Program-made: the position numbers and the translations under genes
DNA from: Cohnella sp. GbtcB17
GTDB lineage: Bacteria; Bacillota; Bacilli; Paenibacillales; Paenibacillaceae
Reading direction: 5' to 3'
Length of the DNA: 64,000 nt
NCBI RefSeq assembly: GCF_019091135.1
Contig: NZ_JAGXJW010000024.1
Span: 1 to 64,000, forward strand
Shown: one piece after another, positions 1 through 8,263 of the stretch
Layout of the letters: each line of letters starts with the position of its first letter
Position numbering within the stretch: position 1 is the first letter of the stretch
Notes under the pieces: generated by a model
The model's database searches: none
What the model was told of the DNA's origin: nothing
The model's input: only the letters and a program-made list of their open reading frames with translations

Positions 1-914
1 AGGCCGACCATAAGCGCGAGCACGGGCGTGATGTCGGTCATCGTCATGAACTTGGAAAAGGCGAAGGCTGCGCCGACGCTGATCCCGACGCCGAGGATGG
101 CGATCAGAAGCGGCAGGCCCGCCGCTACGACCGAACCGAGCGTCATGAGCAGCACGACGGCCGCGACGGCGATGCCGACCGCTTCGGTGGAGCCGATCGC
201 CGGCTTGCTCTTCAGCGAGTCGCTCGGCAGGGCGGTGATGCCCGAGCCGCCCTCCTGGACGCTCTCCGCCGCTTCGATGATTTGATCCGGCACCTCTTCG
301 GGCAGCGACGTCTGCTGCACCGTAAATTGGAACTGGAACAGGGCGACACTGCCGTCCGCGGCGATCAGCACGCCGGGCACCGGCGCACCGTCGAGCATCA
401 TCGGCCCGTACGGCGCAGCCGCGGCTGCTTGGCCGGCCGCGCTATTCTGCGCTACGTTCGAGGCTGCGGCGCCATCCGTTTGACCGCCGGCCTGTCCGCC
501 CGCTTGGCCGCCGGCCTGATCGGCCGCCTGGCCGTTCGCCTGGCCCGCATTCGCCGCAGCGCCTGCGGCCGCCTGCCGGGCAAGCTCCGCCGGGTTAATG
601 ACGTACTCGTTCTTGTAGACGTCATTAACCGCCTTTTGAATCAAGGCGCCGCGCTCCGCAGTGTCCAGGCGTTCGCCCTTCGGCGCGGTGAATACGATGC
701 TGGCTTGTCCGCCGGACGCCGCCGGGAGCTCCTCGGCCAGCTGGTCCAGTACTTTTTGCGACTCGGTGCCCTCGATCTTCATCTCGGAGCTGACATGGAT
801 GCCGTTCACGCCGAGCAGCGCGAGGACGACGACGAGGATGACGGCCCAGCCGGCGATGAACGGCCAAGGCTTGCCGTACGCGGTCTTGCCCAATTTGTAC
901 AGAAATGTCGACAT
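1..914 (-). CDS. MMPL/RND-family membrane transporter, 5' part only
   Basis: The gene runs leftward off the window, so only about 304 N-terminal codons are present; MMPL proteins are usually 700-1100 residues. One membrane helix lies at about residues 17-38. A long outer loop follows, containing a low-complexity Ala/Gly/Gln-rich stretch (about residues 100-145). A block of hydrophobic helices begins near residue 225 and ends in a segment resembling the first multi-helix MMPL unit. Such pumps move lipids, drugs or antibiotics across the membrane using the proton gradient; the substrate is not evident here. The ATG at 914 is preceded by AAAGGAGAG with rather long spacing. It lies 50 bases downstream of a TetR gene on the same strand, so the two are probably one operon. 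Confidence 0.82.
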   Translation of the reverse strand, partial: MSTFLYKLGKTAYGKPWPFIAGWAVILVVVLALLGVNGIHVSSEMKIEGTESQKVLDQLAEELPAASGGQASIVFTAPKGERLDTAERGALIQKAVNDVYKNEYVINPAELARQAAAGAAANAGQANGQAADQAGGQAGGQAGGQTDGAAASNVAQNSAAGQAAAAAPYGPMMLDGAPVPGVLIAADGSVALFQFQFTVQQTSLPEEVPDQIIEAAESVQEGGSGITALPSDSLKSKPAIGSTEAVGIAVAAVVLLMTLGSVVAAGLPLLIAILGVGISVGAAFAFSKFMTMTDITPVLALMVG

Positions 915-964
915 AGCGGGGCATTCTCTCCTTTATATATAAGCAATCTTTGCGAAAAACCGGG

Positions 965-1618
965 CTAGAAGCCTTGGCGCAAGTAGCCGAACGCCGTATC
1001 CAGGTACTGCTCGAACGTCATCGCGTCGGTTGCTTCGGCCGCGGGTTCGTCCGGCAGGAGCACGCTCAGACTGCCGTCGATGAGCGGCAGCATGACGCCA
1101 TACATCGCGCCGGCCAGCAGATGGGCGTAGCTCTCTGGATATCGTCCGCGGGACAGCTCGCTCAGAATGGTCTGCGCCTCGAACTGCAGCTTGCGAAGCA
1201 GGATCAGAATGTACGGCTCGAGCGTCGGCGATTCCTTGGACATCGTCACGAGCGTGCGGAGCTTTCGGAACATTTCTGCGGTAATCCGCATTTTGAGCAA
1301 ATGCTGCAACGTATCGAGCGGAGTGGCCTCGGGCGGAATGGCATCGGGCGGTAGGGCGGCGAGCAGCTGCTCCGGCGCCTTGTGGTTTTCCTTGAACGTC
1401 ACGGTGGACATGACGACCGCTTCTTCCTTGCACGAAAAATGGTTGGCGAACGTCCTTCTGGAGTATCCGGCGCGCTGCGTGATGTCGTCGACCACGAAGC
1501 CGTCCAGACCGCGCTCGAGTGCGAGCTCGTAGGCCGCATCCGCCAAGGCGTGCGCGGTCGCTTCTTTTTTCAGGTCACGCAGGTTTTGTTTGATCATCAT
1601 ATCGTCGTATTTGTACAC
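965..1618 (-). CDS. TetR/AcrR-family transcriptional regulator
   Basis: A protein of about 217 residues with the TetR layout. The N-terminal helix-turn-helix (around residues 25-65) contains the typical run DDITQRAGYSRRTFANHFS, followed by an all-helical ligand domain of normal size. It is transcribed ahead of the MMPL transporter (50-base gap), which fits a repressor controlling its own exporter operon; this role is inferred from position. The start is uncertain. GTG at 1618 overlaps the only Shine-Dalgarno-like GAGG, while tandem ATGs at 1600 and 1597 have none at good distance. A short inverted repeat ATTGC-N7-GCAAT just upstream (about 1638-1654) is a possible operator. Confidence 0.88.
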   Translation of the reverse strand: MYKYDDMMIKQNLRDLKKEATAHALADAAYELALERGLDGFVVDDITQRAGYSRRTFANHFSCKEEAVVMSTVTFKENHKAPEQLLAALPPDAIPPEATPLDTLQHLLKMRITAEMFRKLRTLVTMSKESPTLEPYILILLRKLQFEAQTILSELSRGRYPESYAHLLAGAMYGVMLPLIDGSLSVLLPDEPAAEATDAMTFEQYLDTAFGYLRQGF

Positions 1619-1706
1619 CTCGATTCTTAAGTATATTATTGCTCAAAGGGCAATCTTGCACAATGGGAAATGTATTACGAATTTGTGAACGCGGTACAAA
1701 TAAAAG

Positions 1707-1745
1707 TCCGTCAGGAGATGACTTCAATGTCTCCTGGCGGATTTT
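1707..1745 (+). terminator. Rho-independent terminator-like hairpin in a divergent promoter region
   Basis: The arms TCCGTCAGGAGA and TCTCCTGGCGGA pair around a short loop and are followed by a run of T. It lies between two divergent genes, so no gene visible here ends at it. It could be a remnant of a lost gene or a leader element. The good promoter for the next gene lies after it. Confidence 0.6.
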
Positions 1746-1751
1746 TGCGTC

Positions 1752-1781
1752 TTGGCAGTGACGGCGTAAAAGGACTATAAT
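1752..1781 (+). promoter_or_regulatory. Sigma-A-type promoter for the AraC-type gene at 1814
   Basis: TTGGCA (1752-1757) and a perfect TATAAT (1776-1781) are separated by 18 bases, about 30 bases before the start codon. Confidence 0.6.
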
Positions 1782-1813
1782 TTGTCCCATCGCAGTGAAA
1801 GGAGGCCCTGACG

Positions 1814-2839
1814 TTGATTGCTCAAGCTTCCGACCTGATTAAGATTGCGCCGGGATTCTGGAACGCGCTGCGCCGGTCGGGCGTCGCGGGTCACGACGTG
1901 GCCGCTCGCGCAGGATTGCCGGTTGAGGTAATAGATGAACCGGCCGTTACGGCAGCCCAATACTTCGCCGTCTGGCAGGCTTATACCGAGCTTGTCGGCG
2001 ATGCGGCCAAAGGGATCGTGGCGCTCGCGACCGCCTATGAGACCGCACAGTATCCGCCTTCCGTCCTCGCCACTTACCACGCCCGCGACTACCGGGAGGC
2101 GCTTTATCGAACCGTTCGCTACAAGCAGCTCTGTCCGCCGGAGAGTCTGACCGTCCGCGAGGAAGGCGAGCGCTGCAGCATCGACCTGAACTGGTCGGAT
2201 GCGGGGATGGCCGGTCCTCCGGTATTGGTCGGCGTCACGCTGGCCTATCTGCTGGAGCTGGGGCGCCGGGGAACGGGCAGACGGCTGACGGCGCAGCGCG
2301 TCGAATTCGCGCAGCCGATGGGCGATGCGCGAGCGCTTGAAGCTTACTTCGGCTGCCCGGTCCGGACCGGCGCGAAGCGCAACCGATTGACGCTGCACCG
2401 CAGCGACCTGGACCGCCAGTTCGTTTCTTTTAATGAAGAGATGGTGGAGATGCTGACGCCCGCGCTGGACCGCTCGTTGGACGAGCGCCTTCATGGCCGC
2501 TCTATGACGGAGACGGTCAAGCAGGCGATGAAGCGAAGTCTGTCCGGCGGGCGTCTGGACGTACAGGCGATCGCGAAGCAGCTCGGCGTAAGCGATCGTA
2601 CGCTGCAGCGCCGGCTTGAGGGCGAAGGCACAAGCTTCAAGCAATTGCTGGCGCAAGCGAGACGCGAGCAGGCCTGCGGCTATCTGGCCGATCCGTCGCT
2701 CAGCATGAAGGAAGTCGCATTTTTGATCGGCTATAAGGACCAGAACTCCTTCTTTCGCGCTTTCCGGCTGTGGGAAGGCAGGACGCCGACCTGCTGGCGC
2801 GCCGAGCATTCAGTCGCGGAGCCTGCCTCCGAACGATAA
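1814..2839 (+). CDS. AraC-family regulator with arabinose-binding-type N domain
   Basis: 341 residues. The N-terminal 200 residues resemble the sensor domain of the OruR/ArgR-like AraC subgroup (Pfam Arabinose_bd type). The C-terminal 90 residues hold the double helix-turn-helix, with IAKQLGVSDRTLQRRLEGEG as the first recognition unit and EVAFLIGYKDQNSFFRAF as the second. The TTG start at 1814 is chosen because AAAGGAGG lies 8 bases before it. The short-chain dehydrogenase gene begins 138 bases downstream on the same strand and is the most likely target, an inference from position. The ligand is unknown. Confidence 0.88.
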   Translation: MIAQASDLIKIAPGFWNALRRSGVAGHDVAARAGLPVEVIDEPAVTAAQYFAVWQAYTELVGDAAKGIVALATAYETAQYPPSVLATYHARDYREALYRTVRYKQLCPPESLTVREEGERCSIDLNWSDAGMAGPPVLVGVTLAYLLELGRRGTGRRLTAQRVEFAQPMGDARALEAYFGCPVRTGAKRNRLTLHRSDLDRQFVSFNEEMVEMLTPALDRSLDERLHGRSMTETVKQAMKRSLSGGRLDVQAIAKQLGVSDRTLQRRLEGEGTSFKQLLAQARREQACGYLADPSLSMKEVAFLIGYKDQNSFFRAFRLWEGRTPTCWRAEHSVAEPASER

Positions 2840-2977
2840 CGTTGGCGCGTTCGGCGAGCATGTTGGCGTCGCCCGCTAGTTACGCGCCGGGCCCGACGAG
2901 GTAAGATCATGGTTGCCCGGACCGCCGCGCCGGCATGCATCTATCATCGACGGCTGAATGAAAAGGAGATCGACAGC

Positions 2978-3772
2978 ATGGAATTGGGATTAAACGATAA
3001 AATCGCATTGGTGACAGGATCGACGAAAGGCATCGGGAAAGCGATCGCAATCGAGCTGGCCCAGGAAGGCGTAAACGTGCTCGTGAACGGACGCGACCGC
3101 GAGGAGGTCGAGCGGACCGTCGAGGAGATCAAGACGCGCTTCCCGGCGACCGCGCCTCGAGGCGCCGCAGCCGACCTGACCGATAAGGAACAAAGAGAAG
3201 CGCTGTTCGAAATGCACCCCGACATCGACATTCTCGTCAACAACATGGGGATTTACGAGCTTATGCGGTATGAAGACGCGGATGACGAAGTATGGGACAC
3301 CTATTTTCAAACGAACGTGCTCGCCGCCAACGCCTTGACCCGGCACTACTTGCCGAAAATGCTGGAGAAAGCGTACGGCCGCGTCATCTTCATTGCGAGC
3401 GAGGAGGCGGTCATGCCGTCGGGCCAAATGCCGCAGTATGCGATGACCAAATCGATGCTGCTGTCGCTGGCCAAAAGCCTGTCCAAATTGACGGTCGGAA
3501 CCGAAGTGACGGTCAACACGATTATGCCTGGACCTACGCTCTCCGAAAAGGTGCAAGCCATCATTGCGGGCATGTATCCTGGAGAGAATCTGTCCTTTTC
3601 CGAAAAAGAAAAGAAGTTTATGGACGCGAACCTGCCGCAATCCGAAATCCGGCGGTTTATCAAACCGATGGAGATCGGCAGGCTGGCCGCCTTCGTATGC
3701 AGCCCATACGCATCCGCGTTTAAGGGATCGCCCATCCGGATGGACGGCGGCATGGTGCCTACGATTTACTAA
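2978..3772 (+). CDS. SDR-family NAD(P)-dependent oxidoreductase
   Basis: 264 residues, the classical short-chain dehydrogenase length. The cofactor motif TGSTKGIG is near residue 13, the structural NNMG replaces the usual NNAG, and the catalytic residues are Ser141, Tyr154 and Lys158 (YAMTK). The loop after the active site (residues about 180-230) is somewhat enlarged, as in some sugar and 3-oxoacyl reductases. The ATG at 2978 has AAAAGGAG upstream; an in-frame extension to 2909 lacks a ribosome site. The substrate cannot be read from the sequence. It follows an AraC-type regulator and is followed by a strong hairpin. Confidence 0.9.
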   Translation: MELGLNDKIALVTGSTKGIGKAIAIELAQEGVNVLVNGRDREEVERTVEEIKTRFPATAPRGAAADLTDKEQREALFEMHPDIDILVNNMGIYELMRYEDADDEVWDTYFQTNVLAANALTRHYLPKMLEKAYGRVIFIASEEAVMPSGQMPQYAMTKSMLLSLAKSLSKLTVGTEVTVNTIMPGPTLSEKVQAIIAGMYPGENLSFSEKEKKFMDANLPQSEIRRFIKPMEIGRLAAFVCSPYASAFKGSPIRMDGGMVPTIY

Positions 3773-3787
3773 GCGATCGCGACACGT

Positions 3788-3818
3788 CAACGATTCGGAT
3801 CGATCATCCGAATCGTTG
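3788..3818 (+). terminator. Perfect 13-bp stem-loop after the SDR gene
   Basis: CAACGATTCGGAT and ATCCGAATCGTTG form a perfect 13-bp stem around the loop CGATC. There is no T-tract, so it may act as an mRNA end stabiliser or as part of the control region of the next operon. Its right arm abuts the TGAATCCGTCATC element. Confidence 0.55.
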
Positions 3819-3831
3819 AATCCGTCATCGA
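3817..3831 (+). promoter_or_regulatory. Candidate shared regulatory element upstream of the response regulator operon
   Basis: TGAATCCGTCATC here is identical over 13 bases to 10084-10096, ahead of the binding-protein gene. ATCCGTCATCGA is identical to 10109-10120. It lies about 95 bases before the regulator start. Role inferred. Confidence 0.4.
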
Positions 3832-3922
3832 CCGGACCGCTCGTACCCGATAAAATATAGTATACTCTTGGTAGCTGATTCATCTTCTCGACAATCGATC
3901 ACGCAAGAGGAGGGAGCGGCGC

Positions 3923-5557
3923 GTGTATACCGTACTTGTCGTAGACGACGAAGCCATCGTATGCCGGGGCATCAAGGACTCCCTGGAAGCGTCCGATCTG
4001 AACATTTCGCAAGTGCTGACGGCCTGGAACGGCTATGAAGCGCTCGATTACGTGCGTATGGAATCCGTCGACCTCGTGCTGACGGACATCCAGATGGACG
4101 GCATGAACGGCATCGAGCTGATGGAGTCGATCTTGTCGGAAAAGCCGGATATCCCTGTCGTCGTCATCTCCGCGCACGACGAATTCCAGTACGCACAGCA
4201 TTGCATCCGCCTTGGCGCGCGCGACTATCTGATCAAGCCCGTGCTGCTCTCGTAGCTTACCCAAGTCGTCGAGAAGGCGCTCTCGGACCGCCATGAAAAG
4301 TACAAGCGGATCGCGGAGGATTCGCTCAAGCAAAAATTTTCGCTGATCGGCATGACCTCGCTTCGAACCTACATTCTCAACGAAGCGATCGCGGGCTCGC
4401 TCGTGCCGGCCGAAGACGATTCGTTTATTTTCGAACAGATCGAAGTCAAGCTGAACGGGCCGTACTTTGCCGCGTTCGTCATCGAGCTGCTCATGGACTG
4501 CGCGGGATGGGAAGGCCAGGCGATCCGGTCCTTCCGCGACCAGAATCTGCTCAAGTACGCCTCGCTCAACATCGTCGAAGAGACGATTTCGGATTGGGAA
4601 GCGGTTTCATTTTTTGGCCAGGGCAACCGGCTCGTGACGATCCTGCAGTTCGGCGACACCGGCGAGGCACAAGAGCAGGACAGGTCGGAGCAGGTGACGC
4701 AGCTTAATCTGGTCGCGACGGCCGTCGTGAACAACATTCGCAGCTGTCTCCGGATGGAGGCGGTGGTCGGCATCAGCCCGCTGCGGCGCGGCCTGGCCGA
4801 GCTGCCCGAATGCTACCGGCAGGCGTCGGAGGCCGTCAGATGGCGCGGCTTGTACGAGACGCACAACGTATTCTACGCCGAAGACTTCGTGAGACGCGAG
4901 GCGTCGATTCGTGTCCATTGGCAGGAGAAGGCCGATCGGCTCGTCGATTGGATGAAGACGGGGAGCAAGGGCGTGGATGTGGAAGACGCGGTCCGGCGCT
5001 TCATCTCGGATATTGCGCCGGTATTCGATACGGCCGAAGCGACCGCCGGCATTGCGCTCAGCATCGCCTACCGCGTATACGCCATGCTGCTGGACATGAA
5101 GGAGACGGTAGGCGAGCGGCATCAGGCGCTCGAGCCGATCGTCTATTTTCAGCTGCCGTCGGCGGCAATCGAGATTCGGCACCGCCTGGAGGCTTATCTG
5201 ATCGAGGCCGCGGCGCTTATCCGCACGTCGATGGACGACCGCGATCATGTGATCGTGCAGCAGGCGATCGCGTACATTCGCCGGACGTACCGGAACAAAG
5301 GCTTAAAAATTCAGGATATCGCGGACCACGTCCATTTGAGCCCGAACTATTTAAGCTATTTGTTCAAGCGGATCGCGGGCGATACGGTATGGGATTTTGT
5401 CACCGGCCTGCGGATGGAGGAGTCCCGGCACCTGCTGCTCAGCACGTCCAAAAAACGCTATGAGATCGCCGACGAGGTCGGCTACGAATCGCCGGAGCAT
5501 TTCAGCCGGATTTTCAAGCGTTTTTACGGAGAGAGTCCGAATACCGTTCGCCGATAA
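3923..5557 (+). pseudogene. YesN-type response regulator (receiver + AraC) interrupted by an in-frame TAG
   Basis: The reading frame from GTG 3923 gives a complete receiver domain: Asp8/Asp9, phospho-acceptor Asp55 in LVLTDIQMDG, and the conserved Lys in LIKP. It stops at a single TAG (4253-4255, codon 111). The same frame then continues without another stop to 5557 and encodes the middle region and a full AraC DNA-binding domain (IADHVHLSPNYLSYLFKRIA; EIADEVGYESPEHFSRIFKR). Without the stop the product would be about 544 residues, normal for this family. One base change (for example GAG or CAG to TAG) would explain it. ATG 4352 could restart translation but has no clear ribosome site. The partner kinase starts 12 bases later and looks intact. 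It may be a recent nonsense mutation, a sequencing error or, less likely, a read-through codon. Confidence 0.85.
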
Positions 5558-5569
5558 GGGTGACTATCC

Positions 5570-7342
5570 ATGTTCAGGCTGACCAAGTCGTACGGGTTGA
5601 TGAAAAAAGCGCTGCTGTTCGTCGTCGTATTGATCCTCGTTCCGATGCTGCTTATTTTCGGCATCGCCTCGAATCAGGCGTCTTTGTCGATCAAGCAGCA
5701 GACAGGCAAAGCCTTCTTCGAGTTGAACAGGCAGAGCCATGCGACGATGGACCGGGTGCTGGACTCGATCGACCAGACGACGGTCGCGCTGATTGCTTCC
5801 GACGCGGTGCAAATATGGAACGACGTCGACCGAATCCCCGACGAAGAGCGCGTGCGGCGGTACGTGACCACGGAGAAGCTGCTGGCCGATTATTCCTCGC
5901 AGGTCAAATACTCGCTGTTCGTCATGACGGACCGCCTGTCCGACTTCGAATTCGCGCCTTCCTCGGACGTGTCGGACGGCGGCGTTTTTTTCGTACGCGA
6001 CTTCAAGGACATCCCCTGGCTTAACACGGCGATCCAGGCGAGCGGCCTTGGCACCGTATCGCTGATCGATAAGTTCGGCTTCAAGCAAAAACCGCAAAAA
6101 ACGATGGGCTACACGAGAGCGGTGACGGACATCTCGCAGGGGCGGAAGACGATCAGCGTGCTGGTGGCGACGGAGATCGAGAACAAGCTTGAAACCGATA
6201 TGAATGCGTTCGCGCTGCCCGAAGGAACGGACGTCCTGCTCGTCGACGCCAATAATGAAGTGTTGGCAGGCACCGGGCCGTCCGGCTCGCGGTTCGCGGA
6301 CCCGGTGGGCGGGAAAGAGCTGTTCCCCGGCGTTCGGCTGTCGGGGGGCGTCATGCATATCAGCCATTACAGCGCGTCGTACGACAACCGCCTGTTTTAC
6401 GAGATTCCGGTCGATACGCTCGTCGGCGCCCACCAGAAGGTGCAGGAGATTTTGCAGCTGTCCGCGATCTGCTATTTTATCGTCGTCATGTTTTTCTTTT
6501 TTTACCTGGGCAGGTCCTTTTTCCGGCCGATGGCCCGGCTTGCCGCCTTCTCACGGTCGTACGAGCCGGGCAAGGAGCTGGACAAATTCGCGGAGGCGGA
6601 GCGCAGAGACGAGATCGGGTTCGTCTACCGTTCCTTCTACAAAATGACGCAAAGGCTCAATCAGCTGGTCCGCGAGAAATATATGATGGAGATCAAGCAA
6701 AAGGAATCCGAGCTGATGCTCATGCACTCGCAGATTACGCCGCATCTGCTCTACAACACGCTGGATTCGGTTTATTGGTACGGCATCCGGGGCGGCGTTC
6801 CCGAGGTGGCGCATATGGTGCGCGATCTGTCTACGATGCTGCGGATCGGACTCAGCCGAGGCAAAGAGATCATCACGATTCGAGAAGAGCTGAATCACGT
6901 GGAAGCCTATTTGAACCTGCAGGAGAAACGTTACGAGGGATCGTTCTTGTACCGAATCGAAGTGGAGGAAGGCGCCGACACCTGCTTGCTGCCGAAGGTC
7001 GTCATCCAGCCGCTCGTAGAAAACAGCATCCTGCACGGGGTGGGCAAGATGGACGGGGAAGGCGAGGTGGCGATCAATATCCGGGTATCGGAGGGCCTGC
7101 TGCTGATCGCCGTCGAGGACAACGGGTTTCGCCCGGTCGATCTGGCGAAGATCGCGTCCATCCTGTCGGGAACGGCCGATCCGGACAAGGGCTTCGGCAT
7201 TCGCAATGTGCACAAACGCATCCAGCTGCGGTTCGGCGACGCGTACGGCCTGTCGTTCGAAGCGCGCGAGGAGGGCGGGGCGCGGGCGCTGATCCGGCTC
7301 CCGGCCATCCGTGCGGAGAGCGAGATAAAAGGAACGGGATGA
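5570..7342 (+). CDS. YesM-type sensor histidine kinase
   Basis: 590 residues. Membrane helices lie at about 14-34 and 297-315 and flank a large extracellular sensor domain. A HAMP-like linker is followed by the His_kinase domain with His392 in QITPHLLYNTLDSVYW and an ATPase domain with VIQPLVENSILHG (N box), VEDNGF and GFGIRNVHKRI. It would detect an extracellular sugar or binding-protein complex and phosphorylate the preceding response regulator. That regulator carries a stop codon, so the pair may no longer signal normally. The ATG at 5570 has AAGGGTG upstream. A terminator hairpin follows. Control of the permease and binding-protein genes at 8264-11644 is inferred from position. Confidence 0.93.
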   Translation: MFRLTKSYGLMKKALLFVVVLILVPMLLIFGIASNQASLSIKQQTGKAFFELNRQSHATMDRVLDSIDQTTVALIASDAVQIWNDVDRIPDEERVRRYVTTEKLLADYSSQVKYSLFVMTDRLSDFEFAPSSDVSDGGVFFVRDFKDIPWLNTAIQASGLGTVSLIDKFGFKQKPQKTMGYTRAVTDISQGRKTISVLVATEIENKLETDMNAFALPEGTDVLLVDANNEVLAGTGPSGSRFADPVGGKELFPGVRLSGGVMHISHYSASYDNRLFYEIPVDTLVGAHQKVQEILQLSAICYFIVVMFFFFYLGRSFFRPMARLAAFSRSYEPGKELDKFAEAERRDEIGFVYRSFYKMTQRLNQLVREKYMMEIKQKESELMLMHSQITPHLLYNTLDSVYWYGIRGGVPEVAHMVRDLSTMLRIGLSRGKEIITIREELNHVEAYLNLQEKRYEGSFLYRIEVEEGADTCLLPKVVIQPLVENSILHGVGKMDGEGEVAINIRVSEGLLLIAVEDNGFRPVDLAKIASILSGTADPDKGFGIRNVHKRIQLRFGDAYGLSFEAREEGGARALIRLPAIRAESEIKGTG

Positions 7343-7366
7343 TAGGTTCATAGATCGCGTCAGCGT

Positions 7367-7408
7367 AAACGGGATGAAGCAGGGGGTTACTGCTTATCCC
7401 GTTTTTGT
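7367..7408 (+). terminator. Terminator after the sensor kinase
   Basis: AAACGGGAT, one mismatch, AAGCAG; loop; CTGCTT ATCCCGTTTTT. A long stem ending in a T-run 25 bases after the kinase stop codon. Confidence 0.8.
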
Positions 7409-7438
7409 TTGGGTCGATTGGCGGCCGTGGTGAGAAGA

Positions 7439-7870
7439 ATCGTCGTAGGTTGATAGTTGGCGGGTCGCGTACCTCAGCAGTTAAAGTATCGTCGTAGGTC
7501 GATAGTTGGCGGGTGCGCGGTACCTCAGCAGTTAAAGTATCGTCGTAGGTCGATAGTTGGCGGGTCTGCGGCACCTCAGTGGTTAAAGTATCGTCGTGGG
7601 TTGATAGTTTGCCGGTGTACGGTGGATCAGTGCTTAAAGTATCGTCGTAGGTTGATAGCTGGCGGGTGAGCGGTACCTCAGTGGTTAAAGTGTCGTCGTG
7701 GGTTGATAGTTGGCGGGGGTGCGGTAACTCAGTGGTTAAAGTGTCGTCGTGGGTTGATAGTTGGCGGGTGCGCGGTACCTCGGTGGTTAAAGTATCGTCG
7801 TAGGTTGATAGTTGGCGAGGGGGGCGGTACCTCAGCAGTAAAAGTATCGTCGTAGGTTGATAGTTGGCTG
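7439..7870. repeat. Tandem array of nine ~51-bp units
   Basis: The core ATCGTCGTAGGTTGATAG starts near 7439, 7488, 7539, 7590, 7641, 7692, 7743, 7794 and 7846. Most units are 51 bp; the first is 49 and the last 52. The sequence between cores (GCGGTACCTCAGCAGTTAAAGT-like) is conserved too, so this is a tandem repeat and not a CRISPR array. Because 51 is a multiple of three it leaves open frames on both strands. These look like artefacts: no ribosome site, no domain, and the frame is broken by the 49- and 52-bp units. Function unknown. Confidence 0.9.
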
Positions 7871-7904
7871 GAACCCAACCGAGCGCAGGCGGTCCTGCTG
7901 CGAA

Positions 7905-8110
7905 GATGCACAATTCCTGTGCATCTAAGCGCAAGCCAAGCCGCGCCGCCGCGCCCTCACTGCGAAGAAGCACAATTTATGTGCATCTAAGCGCAAGCCC
8001 GGCCGCGCCAGCGCGCTCTTGCAGCGAAGATGCACAATTCCTGTGCATCTAAGCGCAAGCCCAGCCGCGCCGCGGCGCCCTCACTGCAAAGGCACAATTC
8101 CGGTGCATCT
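7905..8110. repeat. Four ~62-bp units, each containing a perfect or near-perfect hairpin
   Basis: GATGCACA-ATTCC-TGTGCATC occurs at 7905-7925 and 8029-8049. Variants with fewer paired bases lie at about 7967-7987 and 8089-8109. Each is followed by TAAGCGCAAGCC and a GC-rich stretch. Unit length is 60-62 bp. It directly follows the 51-bp array but is unrelated to it in sequence. With that array it fills the 920-base gap between kinase and permease; I see no gene there. Confidence 0.88.
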
Positions 8111-8166
8111 AAGCTAAGCGAAAGCCAAGCCGCACGCCGGCCGCCCTTGGCCAACGCAGCGCTTTC

Positions 8167-8183
8167 CGTGAGGATCCGTCACG
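8167..8183 (+). promoter_or_regulatory. Candidate control element ahead of permease operon 1
   Basis: The inverted repeat CGTGA-N7-TCACG encloses ATCCGTCA, which shares eight bases with the elements at 3820 and 10087. It lies about 80 bases before the permease start. Low-confidence regulatory guess. Confidence 0.3.
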
Positions 8184-8263
8184 CGATGCATAGGTTCGAT
8201 CATGGGATTGGCGCCGGGCGCCAACTACAATAGGAGGTACAACGCGATAAGTGGAAAGAAAGG

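Noticed and set aside
7074-7973. Minus-strand frame encoding 17-residue repeats (RQLSTYDDTLTTEVP type)
   Set aside because: It overlaps the kinase 3' end and the tandem array, has no ribosome site or signal, and owes its openness to the 51-bp unit length.
7439-8110. CRISPR array
   Set aside because: The spacers between cores are as conserved as the cores and no cas gene is present.
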